Of a DNA stretch of 64,000 bases, positions 43,542 through 52,318 are shown in pieces. The DNA lies in NCBI RefSeq assembly GCF_012972705.2, contig NZ_JABCSC020000003.1, positions 186,001 to 250,000 on the forward strand, in the 5' to 3' direction. The notes beneath the pieces were generated by a model. The model saw nothing but the letters and a program-made list of their open reading frames with translations. It ran no database searches and was not told where the DNA came from. Position 1 is the stretch's first letter; every line of letters begins with the position of its first letter. Source of the stretch: Uliginosibacterium aquaticum (GTDB lineage Bacteria; Pseudomonadota; Gammaproteobacteria; Burkholderiales; Rhodocyclaceae). The position numbers were made by a program, and so were the translations under genes.

Positions 43542-44467
43542 AGTTCACGATCTACCAGGAAAGCCGCCCCGGTGCCCGCCCCAACAATCAGGATCGGGTA
43601 GCCTACAGCTATACACGCGAATCCTTGCTGCTGGTGGTGGCTGATGGCATGGGGGGGCATCTGCACGGCGAGATTGCTGCCCAGATCGCTGTGCAGTACA
43701 TCATCGAGTCCTTCCAGCGTGCGGCCAAGCCGCTGGTGCAGGACGAACTGATGTTCCTCTCGCGTTGCCTCGGCAACGCCCATGCCGCAATCCAGGACTA
43801 CGCCTTCGACAAAAGCCTGCCGGAAGCTCCGCGTACTACCATCGTGGCCTGCCTGATCCAGAACAGCGTGGCGTATTGGGCGCACGCAGGTGATTCGCGC
43901 CTCTATCTGATTCGCCGTGGCCGGATTGCCCAGCAGACCAAGGATCACTCGCGTCTGCAGATGATGCTTGATCAGGGCCTGATCGACGAAGAGGCCGCTG
44001 CCCGCCATCCGGCGCGCAACCGTATCTTCAGCTGCCTGGGCGGCACCCACTCGCCGCAGATCGAGTTTTCCTCGCCAGTGCCGCTGTTTGCTAACGACCT
44101 GCTCGTGATGTGTACCGACGGGGTGTGGGGCAATCTCACCAATGAGGATTTCATCGACCGTCTCGGCGACAGCAATATCCTCGATACCTCGCCCCGCCTG
44201 CTGGATCTGGCCGAGAGCCAGGGCGGGCTGACTTGTGACAACCTGTCGATGCTGTCCATGCGCTGGCATGACGATTACGCCGATGAGCAGGCTTCGACGA
44301 TCTCCACCGAGACCATGCCGGCCGATGGCATTACCACCAAGATGGAAGGTTTCGCCCGGGGCCGCCATCATGAAGCTGGCAGCCTGAGCGACTCGGATAT
44401 CGAGAAGGCGATCGACGAGATCAACCTCGCGATCCAGAAGTATTCCAAGTTCGACCCGGGTAAATAA
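43538..44467 (+). CDS. PP2C-type Ser/Thr protein phosphatase
   Basis: A 309-residue metal-dependent phosphatase. PP2C motifs: RPNNQDR (Asp19), VADGMGGH (35-41), AGDSRLYLIRRG, MCTDGVWGNL and CDNLSMLSM. About 50 extra residues at the C-terminus carry a low-complexity acidic linker. It reverses phosphorylation by the kinase encoded just upstream, and the 4-base overlap indicates co-translation. Confidence 0.94.
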   Translation: MKFTIYQESRPGARPNNQDRVAYSYTRESLLLVVADGMGGHLHGEIAAQIAVQYIIESFQRAAKPLVQDELMFLSRCLGNAHAAIQDYAFDKSLPEAPRTTIVACLIQNSVAYWAHAGDSRLYLIRRGRIAQQTKDHSRLQMMLDQGLIDEEAAARHPARNRIFSCLGGTHSPQIEFSSPVPLFANDLLVMCTDGVWGNLTNEDFIDRLGDSNILDTSPRLLDLAESQGGLTCDNLSMLSMRWHDDYADEQASTISTETMPADGITTKMEGFARGRHHEAGSLSDSDIEKAIDEINLAIQKYSKFDPGK

Positions 44468-44511
44468 GGCGTTCGGCTACTGCGCGAACGGGGCCTGAAA
44501 CTGCGATGCTC

Positions 44512-44529
44512 GCCGTACTCTAGTACGGC
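44512..44529. repeat. Palindrome in the phosphatase-rph gap
   Basis: GCCGTAC-TCTA-GTACGGC, a perfect 7-bp stem within a 201-base non-coding stretch (44468-44668) that also has CGTTCG/CGAACG (44470-44475, 44485-44490). It is probably a dispersed repeat. Confidence 0.45.
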
Positions 44530-44601
44530 TGCGCTTCTCCTTTCAGTCGCCGTCCGCTCGCTACGCCGGCTGCCTCATTTACAGCCTTGGCGTTTTCGTA
44601 G

Positions 44602-44640
44602 GGCGCAATCGAAGCGAAACGCTTTGCGCCGCCTGTTTTC
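44602..44640 (+). terminator. Hairpin before rph, possible terminator
   Basis: GGCGCAA (44602-44608) pairs with TTGCGCC (44624-44630) and AGCG-AAA-CGCT (44613-44623) lies inside; GCCTGTTTTC follows. It could end the kinase/phosphatase transcript. Confidence 0.45.
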
Positions 44641-44668
44641 TACCTTTCAACAATTCTGACATTCCATC

Positions 44669-45385
44669 ATGCGCCCCTCCAACCGCCTCCCCGACCAGCT
44701 GCGCGATGTGCGCATCACCCGGAATTACACCTGCCACGCCGAAGGCTCGGTCCTGATCGAGTTCGGCAACACCAAGGTGCTGTGCACCGCTTCGGTGGAG
44801 GAAAACGTGCCGCCCTTTCTGCGTGGCAAGGGTGAAGGGTGGGTTACTGCGGAATACGGCATGCTGCCGCGTTCCACGCACACCCGCATGGCCCGCGAAG
44901 CGGCGAAGGGCAAGCAGAGTGGTCGCACCCAGGAAATCCAGCGTTTGATTGGCCGCAGTCTGCGCGCGGTGGTTGATCTGAAGGCGCTCGGCGAGCGTCA
45001 GATCACCATCGACTGCGATGTACTGCAGGCTGACGGCGGGACGCGCACGGCCTCTATCACCGGCGCCTGTGTGGCGCTGTACGATGCCTTGCAGGGACTG
45101 GTGGCTGCCGGCAAGCTGGCGCATAGCCCACTGAAGGATTGGGTGGCAGCGATCTCGGTGGGCGTGTTCGAGGGCGAAGCGGTGCTGGATCTGGATTACC
45201 CGGAAGATTCTGCCTGCGATACCGACATGAATGTGGTGATGACCGGCAGTGGCGGCTTCGTCGAAGTGCAGGGGACGGCAGAAGGCGCGCCCTTTGCGCG
45301 TGCCGAGCTGGACAGTCTGCTGGCCTTGGCGGGTGCGGGTATTGCGCAGTTGGTCGAGCTCCAGAAGGCCGCTGTCGCGGCCTGA
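44669..45385 (+). CDS. rph: Ribonuclease PH
   Basis: A 238-residue phosphorolytic exonuclease trimming tRNA 3-prime ends. It begins [20 protein letters not shown] and contains [35 protein letters not shown] and the active-site [14 protein letters not shown], all RNase PH signatures. Full length. It lies downstream of the kinase/phosphatase pair; the usual next genes rdgB and hemW are not here, replaced by carbonic anhydrase. Confidence 0.96.
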   Translation: MRPSNRLPDQLRDVRITRNYTCHAEGSVLIEFGNTKVLCTASVEENVPPFLRGKGEGWVTAEYGMLPRSTHTRMAREAAKGKQSGRTQEIQRLIGRSLRAVVDLKALGERQITIDCDVLQADGGTRTASITGACVALYDALQGLVAAGKLAHSPLKDWVAAISVGVFEGEAVLDLDYPEDSACDTDMNVVMTGSGGFVEVQGTAEGAPFARAELDSLLALAGAGIAQLVELQKAAVAA

Positions 45386-45436
45386 ACTTTCGGGCCGCGT
45401 TAGAATCCGAACCCGGTCTATTTTTTGAATCTGCCC

Positions 45437-46093
45437 ATGAGCATTTCACCGAGCGAACTCTTCGAACGCAACCGCGCCTGGTCACAGAAGGAGCGCGACA
45501 ACGATCCGGAGTATTTCTCCCGTCTGGTCCAGCAGCAGAGCCCGGAGTTTTTGTGGATCGGCTGCTCGGACAGCCGCGTGCCGGCCAATGAGATCATCGG
45601 TCTGGCGCCGGGTGAGGTTTTCGTTCACCGGAATATCGCCAATGTGGTGGTGCACACCGACCTGAACTGCCTGTCCGTGATCCAGTATTCAGTCGATGTG
45701 TTGAAGGTAAAGCACATTCTGGTGGTGGGCCACTATGGTTGTGGCGGGGTGCGTGCGGCGATGGATAACGTTCGCGTGGGCTTGGCGGACAACTGGTTGC
45801 GTCATGTTCAGGACGTGCGTGACAAGTACCGCAGCTGGCTGGCTGGGATCGACGACCCGCTGCAGCGTTGCGAGCGCCTGTGCGAACTCAATGTGGCCGA
45901 GCAGGTGCTCAATGTGAGTGAAACCACGGTGCTGCGGGATGCTTGGGCGCGGGGGCAAGATGTGGCCGTGCATGGCTGGATCTACGGGCTCGCCGACGGT
46001 ATCGTCAGCGAACTGGGCAGCAATCTGTTGCGCGAAGATGATGCCCATGATGTGTATGAGGCCACCGTCGCTCAGATCATGCAGCGCAGCTGA
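45437..46093 (+). CDS. can: Beta-class carbonic anhydrase
   Basis: A 218-residue zinc enzyme interconverting CO2 and bicarbonate. The zinc site is Cys43, His99 and Cys102 (CSDSRVPAN; GHYGCGGV), with the Asp45-Arg47 dyad. FVHRNIANVV and VHGWIYGLADG fit the E. coli can subclass. The ATG at 45437 is chosen; an in-frame TTG lies at 45425. A -10-like TAGAAT is at 45401-45406, so it may be transcribed separately from rph. Confidence 0.95.
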   Translation: MSISPSELFERNRAWSQKERDNDPEYFSRLVQQQSPEFLWIGCSDSRVPANEIIGLAPGEVFVHRNIANVVVHTDLNCLSVIQYSVDVLKVKHILVVGHYGCGGVRAAMDNVRVGLADNWLRHVQDVRDKYRSWLAGIDDPLQRCERLCELNVAEQVLNVSETTVLRDAWARGQDVAVHGWIYGLADGIVSELGSNLLREDDAHDVYEATVAQIMQRS

Positions 46094-46106
46094 ATGTGGC
46101 TTTCGT

Positions 46107-46129
46107 GCCGGGTGGCGGTGCCGCCCGGC
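46107..46129 (+). terminator. Hairpin after carbonic anhydrase, possible terminator
   Basis: GCCGGGTGGC-GGT-GCCGCCCGGC, a 10-bp stem with one G-T pair, 13 bases after the can stop; no T tract. Confidence 0.4.
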
Positions 46130-46193
46130 CCCGTGGCGCAAGCCGGGCATGAGCTGCGGTTATACTCGGCGAAATTTTCCCAGGGGTTCCTGA

Positions 46194-46754
46194 ATGTCCA
46201 GTCAAATCAGTTTCCGTCATGCGCAGCGCGGCAGTACGGCTTCAGGGCTGCTGGTCGGCTTGCTGATCGGCGTGCTGATTGCCGCCGGCGTGGCGCTCTA
46301 CATCAACTTCGGCCCCAAGCCTTTTGTGACCAAGGTCGAGCAGGCGCCGCGTCCTGCCGCTAGTGCGCCGGCAGCCCAGAGCGCGCCGATCGCGCTGCCG
46401 GGCAAACCGGGCGATGCCCCGGTTGAAAAGCCCAAGTACGATTTCTACAAGATTCTGCCTGGTGGCGAGGCGGCTTCGGCTCCGGTCAGTAACAAACCGG
46501 CGGAGGCGCCTGCTGCGGACAAGATCTTCCTGCAGGCTGGCGCGTTCCAGAACCCCTCCGACGCCGACAATCTGAAGGCCAGATTGGCTTTGCTCGGCAT
46601 CGAATCGAACGTTCAGCGCGTAGATCTGTCCGAGAAGGGCATTTTCTATCGCGTGAGGCTTGGCGGTTTCGCCACGCCTGATGCAGCGGACGCGATGCGC
46701 GCCCGTTTGCTCACCGAAGGAATCGAAGCCAGTGTAGTCAAGGCCAAGCCCTGA
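46194..46754 (+). CDS. SPOR domain membrane protein (FtsN-like)
   Basis: A 186-residue bitopic inner-membrane protein. A short cytoplasmic tail precedes one span at about residues 19-41 (LLVGLLIGVLIAAGVALYI), then a Pro/Ala-rich periplasmic linker, and a SPOR domain at about 108-184 (KIFLQAGAFQNPSDADNLKA; FYRVRLGGFAT) that binds denuded septal peptidoglycan. The architecture is that of FtsN-like division proteins; in betaproteobacteria such a gene usually follows argS and precedes dsbA. Here dsbA follows 35 bases later but argS is absent. A -10-like TATACT is at 46161-46166. Confidence 0.88.
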   Translation: MSSQISFRHAQRGSTASGLLVGLLIGVLIAAGVALYINFGPKPFVTKVEQAPRPAASAPAAQSAPIALPGKPGDAPVEKPKYDFYKILPGGEAASAPVSNKPAEAPAADKIFLQAGAFQNPSDADNLKARLALLGIESNVQRVDLSEKGIFYRVRLGGFATPDAADAMRARLLTEGIEASVVKAKP

Positions 46755-46789
46755 ACCGCGCTCATCCCAAGCCTATCCGGAGACCCAGC

Positions 46790-47398
46790 ATGCAACGTCG
46801 TAGCACCCTCAAAGTCCTTCTCGCCGGCCTTCTCGCCGGTGCCAGCCTGATTGCTCATGCCGAGGGCGTGAAGGAGCTCAGCCCGCCGCAGCCGACCCTG
46901 CCGGCCGGCCAGATCGAAGTGATCGAGTTCTTCTCCTACGGCTGCCCGCACTGCAGCAATTTCGAGCCCCTGCTGGTCAAGTGGCGTGCCCAGCAGAAGC
47001 CGGACGTGGTGGTCAAGAAGGTGCCAGTTTCTTTCGGGCGTGCCGAATGGGCCGCGCTGGGTCGTCTGTACATTACCCTGAGCGCCCTGGGACAGGCTGA
47101 CAATCTGACTCCGGCAGTGTTCGAGGCGGTACACAAGGACCGCATCCGCCTGGAGGATGAAAAGGTGCGTAATGACTGGCTCGCCAAGAAGGGCGTGGAC
47201 GTCAAGAAATTCAACGATACCTGGCGCTCGTTCAGCGTGGATGCTCAGTACAAGCGTGCTGAACAGATGTCGGTGAGCTACAAGGTCATGTCGGTGCCGA
47301 ATCTGGTGGTGGCCGGCAAGTATCTGGTTGAAGGCGGTGATCCTGCTGGCCTGAGCACCGTGGATGGCCTGATCGCCAAGGTCCGCGCCGGCAAGTGA
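46790..47398 (+). CDS. dsbA: Periplasmic thiol:disulfide interchange protein DsbA
   Basis: A 202-residue oxidase with a signal peptide ending AHAE. The thioredoxin-fold active site is C52-P-H-C55 (SYGCPHCSNFEP), and the cis-proline loop is SVPNLVV. It introduces disulfides into exported proteins, several of which are encoded in this window. Its TGA overlaps the GTG start of the next SDR gene. Confidence 0.95.
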   Translation: MQRRSTLKVLLAGLLAGASLIAHAEGVKELSPPQPTLPAGQIEVIEFFSYGCPHCSNFEPLLVKWRAQQKPDVVVKKVPVSFGRAEWAALGRLYITLSALGQADNLTPAVFEAVHKDRIRLEDEKVRNDWLAKKGVDVKKFNDTWRSFSVDAQYKRAEQMSVSYKVMSVPNLVVAGKYLVEGGDPAGLSTVDGLIAKVRAGK

Positions 47399-48162
47399 GT
47401 CTGAAGGTCTTCATCACCGGCGCCTCCAGTGGCATCGGCGCCGCGCTGGCGCACGCTTATGCCGCCAAGGGGGCCAGCTTGGGCCTGCTTGGGCGCCGTG
47501 GCGAGGCGCTCGAAGCCTTGTGCGCCAGCCTGCCGGGCGAACATCTGGTGCTGGTGGCGGACGTGACCCGTCCTGAGGAGCTGGCTGCCGCCGCACGCAG
47601 TTTTATGGCGCGGTTTGGTGTGCCGGATGTCGTGATTGCCAACGCGGGCGTGTCTGCTGGCACGCTCAGCGAGGAGCAGGGCGATCTAGCCGTGTTCGAC
47701 GGCATCCTGCGCACCAATCTGCTTGGCATGGTGGCTACCTTCCAGCCCTTCATCGTGCCGATGCGGCGCGAGAGGCGCGGTCAGCTGGTTGGTATCTCCT
47801 CGGTGGCGGGGGTGCGTGGTCTGCCTGGTGCCGGGGCCTACAGTGCTTCCAAAGCGGCCGCCAGCCGCTATCTGGAGAGCTTGAGGGTCGAGCTGCGGGG
47901 CACGGGAGTCAAGGTGAGCGAAATCCGCCCCGGCTATATCCGAACGCCGATGACCGATGTGAATACTTATCGCATGCCCTTCATCATTGATGCGGACGAG
48001 GCCGCCCGACGCTTCATCCGGGCCATTGAGCGCGCACCCGCGCGAGCCACGATTCCCTGGCAGATGGCCATCGTGGCGCGCCTGCTGGCCGCGTTGCCGA
48101 GCTTTCTGTATGACCGTTTCGCAGCCCGCGCTGGGCGCAAACCACGTGGCCTCAAGCTCTGA
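47395..48162 (+). CDS. Short-chain dehydrogenase/reductase
   Basis: A 255-residue classical SDR. Cofactor motif TGASSGIG (8-15), NAGV, catalytic Ser in GISSVAG, and YSASK are present. The GTG start (47395) overlaps the dsbA stop (GTGA), so the two are translationally coupled, an order common in betaproteobacteria. The C-terminus has a hydrophobic stretch (MAIVARLLAALPSFLYDRF) that may associate with the membrane. Substrate unknown. Confidence 0.9.
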   Translation: MSLKVFITGASSGIGAALAHAYAAKGASLGLLGRRGEALEALCASLPGEHLVLVADVTRPEELAAAARSFMARFGVPDVVIANAGVSAGTLSEEQGDLAVFDGILRTNLLGMVATFQPFIVPMRRERRGQLVGISSVAGVRGLPGAGAYSASKAAASRYLESLRVELRGTGVKVSEIRPGYIRTPMTDVNTYRMPFIIDADEAARRFIRAIERAPARATIPWQMAIVARLLAALPSFLYDRFAARAGRKPRGLKL

Positions 48163-48166
48163 GCAG

Positions 48167-49063
48167 ATGAAGCAGGCTGTGCCCGGTGGTCTTTACCTTC
48201 GCTTGGTGCTGACCACTTTTTTCTGGGGCGGCACTTTCATTGCGGGACGTTTCCTGGCCCAGAGCATGCCGCACTTTCTGGCGGCGACCCTGCGTTTCTG
48301 TTTTGCCCTGCTGGGCCTGCTGCTATATGCACTTGGCACCGGTCAGCGCCTGTACTGGCCAGATCGGCGCCAGTGGGGTGTGGCACTGGCGCTTGGTGCG
48401 AGTGGCATCTTTGCCTACAACGCCGGTTTCTTTGCCGGGCTCGCTCAGGTAGCAGCCAGCCGCGCGGCCTTGCTGGTGGCCGCCAGCCCAGTGATAACCC
48501 TGTGCACGGTGCAATGGCTCAATCGCGCTGCCTGGTCAGCCCGGCAGATCAGCGGGGTGCTGCTGTCCTTCTGCGGGGCGGTGCTGGTGGTGTCGCACGG
48601 TGATCTGGCGGGCTTGCTGCATGGTGCGGTGGGGCAGGGCGAGCTGTTCATCTTCGGGGCGGTGGTGGCCTGGGTGGTCTACACCCTTGTGATGCGTTAC
48701 TACGCGCGCGGCTTCGAGGCTTTGTCGATGACTTTCTTTGCCATCCTGTGCGGCACCCTGCTGCTGGCCGTGCCAGCCGGTGGGGAGCTGGTGGCGACGG
48801 GGTGGCCCGCATTGGGCTGGCAGGCCTGGCTGGCGCTGGCTTACATGGGGCTGCTGGGGACTTCACTGGCCTTCGTGTGGTATTCGCAAGCCGTGGCCGT
48901 GATCGGCGCAGCGCGCGCTACTCAGTTCACCAATCTGGTGCCGGTGTTCGGCGTGCTGTTGTCGGTGCTGCTGCTGGGCGAAAGCCTGGTCTGGTCGAGC
49001 CTGGGCGGTGGCCTGCTGGTGGTGGCCGGGGTGATGTGGGTGAATCGGGCCGCGCGCTCCTGA
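48167..49063 (+). CDS. EamA/DMT family permease
   Basis: A 298-residue, ten-span permease; LVLTTFFWGGTFIAGRFLAQ starts the first EamA repeat and VVAWVVYTLVMRYYARGFE the second. ATG 48167 is four bases after the SDR stop; an in-frame GTG at 48146 would overlap it. The upstream frame from 47987 is a shadow. It probably ends the dsbA-SDR-EamA operon and abuts the convergent histidine kinase gene. Substrate unknown. Confidence 0.88.
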   Translation: MKQAVPGGLYLRLVLTTFFWGGTFIAGRFLAQSMPHFLAATLRFCFALLGLLLYALGTGQRLYWPDRRQWGVALALGASGIFAYNAGFFAGLAQVAASRAALLVAASPVITLCTVQWLNRAAWSARQISGVLLSFCGAVLVVSHGDLAGLLHGAVGQGELFIFGAVVAWVVYTLVMRYYARGFEALSMTFFAILCGTLLLAVPAGGELVATGWPALGWQAWLALAYMGLLGTSLAFVWYSQAVAVIGAARATQFTNLVPVFGVLLSVLLLGESLVWSSLGGGLLVVAGVMWVNRAARS

Positions 49064-52000
49064 TCAGGTGGCGCTGGCTTTGGGAGGCACTGGCGTGTCT
49101 TCCTGTGCGGGGGCTTTGAGCGGGATGCAGATACGGAAACAACTGCCCTGTCCAGGGCTGCTGTCCACCGTGATTTCGCCACCGAGAATGCCGGTGACGA
49201 TGTTATGCACGATGTTTAGGCCCAGCCCGGTGCCGTCGCGACCGAGCTTGGTGGTGAAGAAGGGGTCGAAAATGCGCCGCAGGTTGTTGGCGTGAATCCC
49301 GATGCCATCATCCTGACAGGTGAAGATGACCCCCCCGGAGCCATCGAGTTCGGCGCGCAGCCGTACCGTGCCACGCTCCCGGCCTTCGAAGGCGTGCAGG
49401 ATGGTGTTGTTGAGCAGGTTGGCGATGACCTGGCCGAGCGGTCCCGGATAGCTGTCGAGGCTGATGCCGGCCGGGATCTCGGTTTCGATGCTGTGGCTGG
49501 TTTTGCGGAATACCGGCTGCATGGTGACGACGATTTCACTGACTACCTCCGCCAGTTCGAAACGGCGGCGCTGTGAGCTGGTCTGATCCACGGCGACCTG
49601 CTTGAAGCTGCTGATCAGCTCGGCGGCACGCTGCAGGTTGCGCAGCAGGATGTCGGCTGCGGATTCGGACTCGGCGACGTAGTTATCCAGCGTGGAGCGA
49701 CGCAGGCCGGCCTCCATCTGTTCGCGGAAACTCTGGTTCACATCGTGCAACGTGCTGGCCACCATCAGGCTGTTGCCGATGGGGGTGTTGAGCTCGTGGG
49801 CGATTCCGGCTACCAACGAGCCCAGCGCTGCAAGCTTCTCGGAGCGCACGAGTTCGTCCAGGGTGCGTTTGAGACGCTCAAGGGTTTTTTCCAGTTCGGC
49901 ATTGGTAGTGGCCAGATCATGGGTGCGTTCGGTGACGCGCTTCTCAAGCGATTGATTGAGCTCTTCCACCTGTCGCTGTGCTTCGAGCAGGGAGGTGACG
50001 TCCACGGTGGCCACCAGCAGGCAGGGCTCTTCATCCATGCTGATCTGACGTACATAGATCTGGCAGTCGCGGATCTCTCCTTCACAGGTGCGCAGGCGCA
50101 TGTCCGCACCCGATACTTCGCCTGCCTCGTTCAGCAACTGCAATACCCATTCACGCTCGCGCTGATCGGTATAGATCGGGGTGGCCAGCACGGGCTGACC
50201 GACGACCTCATGGCGCGGGTAGCCGAAGTTCTGCAGGAAGCTCGGATTCACGTCGAGGCAGACGCTGTCGCTGCGGCGCAGGACCCCGATCGGGATCGGT
50301 GAGTACTGGAAGATCGACGAGAATTTCTGCTCGCTGTGACGCAGCGCTTCAAGCGTCAGTAGGCGCTGGAACTCGGTGCTGGCGCGTGCCGCTCCGAGTG
50401 CTGCAAGGGATTGGGCTGCTTCGGTGGCAACCAGGGGGGAGTCGAAGAGCAGGGTCAGATGGCCGCTGACCTGCTGCTGGCTGTCCACCACGGGCTCGAG
50501 AATCAGGGCCTGGGTGAGGCTGCAGCCCCAGCTCACGGCGTCGCGTGATATCGCTTCATAGGCCCCCGTATTTAGGAGCAGGGCGCCGGTGCGCTCGGCA
50601 TAGGCGGCCAGCGTGGTGCGGCCCGGGTGATGCCCCCCCACTAGCGACCAGCCAGGTGCGCAGAGGCTGGCACTGATGTCCACGCCGTCGCGGGTATGGG
50701 TAGCCAAATAGGCGGCCTGGGCACCGCAGCCGCGTGCGATCACGCCAAGCAGTTGCTCGAGGAACATGCCCGGACTCAATTCGCCACCAAGGCGGGCAAT
50801 GGCCCGCAGCGCGTCAGTGGTGTGACGGCGCTCGGTGACGTCGGTCATCAGGGCAACCCATTGGATGATCTGTTCGTTGTCGTCGCGCAGCGGCTGCAAC
50901 TCCAGGGATACCCAGAAGCTCTGCCCGTCCTGCCCGCGGCAGGGCATCTCCAGTTCGGTCAGATGGCGCCCGTTGTTCATTGCCGCTTCGATGGCCGAGG
51001 CCCGTGAAGTTTCGCCTGTCAGCTCCTGGGCCTGCAGCACGTCGACCAGCGCCTGTCCGCGCACCTCGCTGGCGTGGCCGGAGCAGCGTTCGGCGAAGGC
51101 ATGGTTGATCCACTCGATGCGTCCACTGGCGTCGGTGAGGGCCACGAGGTTGCTGGTCAGGCGTACCACAGTGGCGAGTCGGCGGATTTCGTCGTCCGAG
51201 CGTTGACGCTCGGTGATGTCTTCAACCATTGCGACGATGCGCTGACCGGTGCCGGCGCTGTCGCGGATCAGGCTGTTGTACCACTGGCAGGTCACGCCGG
51301 CCGCGTCCGAACGCTTGCAGGCGAGCTTGATGTGTGGGCTGGCAACGCTGCGTTCGAGCAGCTGGTTCACGCTCAGATTGTCACGTGCGTCCTTGCTGTT
51401 GGCCACCAGCATGCCGGCATGGCGTCCGAGCACCTCCTCCCGGCGCCAACCGAAGATGCGTACGGCTGCTTCGTTCCAGTCCAGGATGTGCCAGCCAAGA
51501 TCGAATTCGATTACTGCCAATGGACTCTGCTCGACCAGGGTGCGCAGACGCTGTTCACGATCACGCAATGCCGCCTCGACCCGCATGCGTTCGCGCAGGT
51601 CGACCTCCAGCGCACGGTTCTTCTGCTCCAGGGTGTGGAACAAGCCCTGCAGTGCCTGGCGAGTGACCTCGAGCTGAGCTTCTACATCCCCGATTTCGTC
51701 GCGGCGTGAGGGAATGATCGGCTTGTCGAGTTCGCCCCGCGCCAGCGATACGGCTTCCTCGCCGAGCCTCAGCAGCGGGCGGCCGACACGGCGTTGCAGC
51801 ACGAACAGAATCAGCACGACGCTGATGATCACCTGCAGCGCCAGCAGGCTGCCAAAACCGAGGATCTGGTTGAGCAGGGCGCTGCGCAGAGGGGCTTCGG
51901 AGAGTTCGATGCGCACCCGGCCGATGGTTTCGCCACGATGCATGACCTGACGCTCGAGAACGTGCACCACACCTTCGCGGCGCTCCGGAAATTCGCGGAA

Positions 52001-52285
52001 TACGAAGCGGCCGAGGTGGGGGTCGAGAATCTCGACGGTGACTAGGGCTGACTCCTTCATCACGGCTTCGACCAGCGCCGCCGCGGATTCGCTGTCGAGC
52101 GCCCATAGGCTTTCGCGCACACCCAGTGCAATGACGTCGGCATCGTGCTGCAGAGTGAGGGCTACCTCGCTGCGGAGCTTGTCGGCGTAGGAAACGCGGG
52201 CCAGGTAGAAACCGACCACCAGCGCAGGCAGCAGCATGCCCAGCAGGACGGCCGTGACGACAGCGCGGCGGACGGTCATGTTCAA
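49064..52285 (-). CDS. Membrane multi-PAS sensor histidine kinase
   Basis: A 1073-residue kinase. Two spans (about residues 9-29 and 141-162) flank a periplasmic sensor of about 110 residues; then HAMP (about 163-215), PAS (about 245-360, 370-490), a GAF-like segment (about 505-650), PAS (about 655-770), coiled coil, HisKA with His830 in GIAHELNTP, and HATPase with NLLNNTILHAF, DDGIGI, FFTTKLGRDGTGLGLNI. No receiver domain is attached. It is 33 bases downstream of the REC-DUF3369-EAL gene, the likely partner. A TTG at 52285 has GGAGG eight bases upstream; ATG 52279 would be 14 bases away, so TTG is chosen. Confidence 0.92.
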   Translation of the reverse strand: MNMTVRRAVVTAVLLGMLLPALVVGFYLARVSYADKLRSEVALTLQHDADVIALGVRESLWALDSESAAALVEAVMKESALVTVEILDPHLGRFVFREFPERREGVVHVLERQVMHRGETIGRVRIELSEAPLRSALLNQILGFGSLLALQVIISVVLILFVLQRRVGRPLLRLGEEAVSLARGELDKPIIPSRRDEIGDVEAQLEVTRQALQGLFHTLEQKNRALEVDLRERMRVEAALRDREQRLRTLVEQSPLAVIEFDLGWHILDWNEAAVRIFGWRREEVLGRHAGMLVANSKDARDNLSVNQLLERSVASPHIKLACKRSDAAGVTCQWYNSLIRDSAGTGQRIVAMVEDITERQRSDDEIRRLATVVRLTSNLVALTDASGRIEWINHAFAERCSGHASEVRGQALVDVLQAQELTGETSRASAIEAAMNNGRHLTELEMPCRGQDGQSFWVSLELQPLRDDNEQIIQWVALMTDVTERRHTTDALRAIARLGGELSPGMFLEQLLGVIARGCGAQAAYLATHTRDGVDISASLCAPGWSLVGGHHPGRTTLAAYAERTGALLLNTGAYEAISRDAVSWGCSLTQALILEPVVDSQQQVSGHLTLLFDSPLVATEAAQSLAALGAARASTEFQRLLTLEALRHSEQKFSSIFQYSPIPIGVLRRSDSVCLDVNPSFLQNFGYPRHEVVGQPVLATPIYTDQREREWVLQLLNEAGEVSGADMRLRTCEGEIRDCQIYVRQISMDEEPCLLVATVDVTSLLEAQRQVEELNQSLEKRVTERTHDLATTNAELEKTLERLKRTLDELVRSEKLAALGSLVAGIAHELNTPIGNSLMVASTLHDVNQSFREQMEAGLRRSTLDNYVAESESAADILLRNLQRAAELISSFKQVAVDQTSSQRRRFELAEVVSEIVVTMQPVFRKTSHSIETEIPAGISLDSYPGPLGQVIANLLNNTILHAFEGRERGTVRLRAELDGSGGVIFTCQDDGIGIHANNLRRIFDPFFTTKLGRDGTGLGLNIVHNIVTGILGGEITVDSSPGQGSCFRICIPLKAPAQEDTPVPPKASAT

Positions 52286-52318
52286 ACCGGAATCCTCCGG
52301 CGGCCGGACGCTGCGGGC

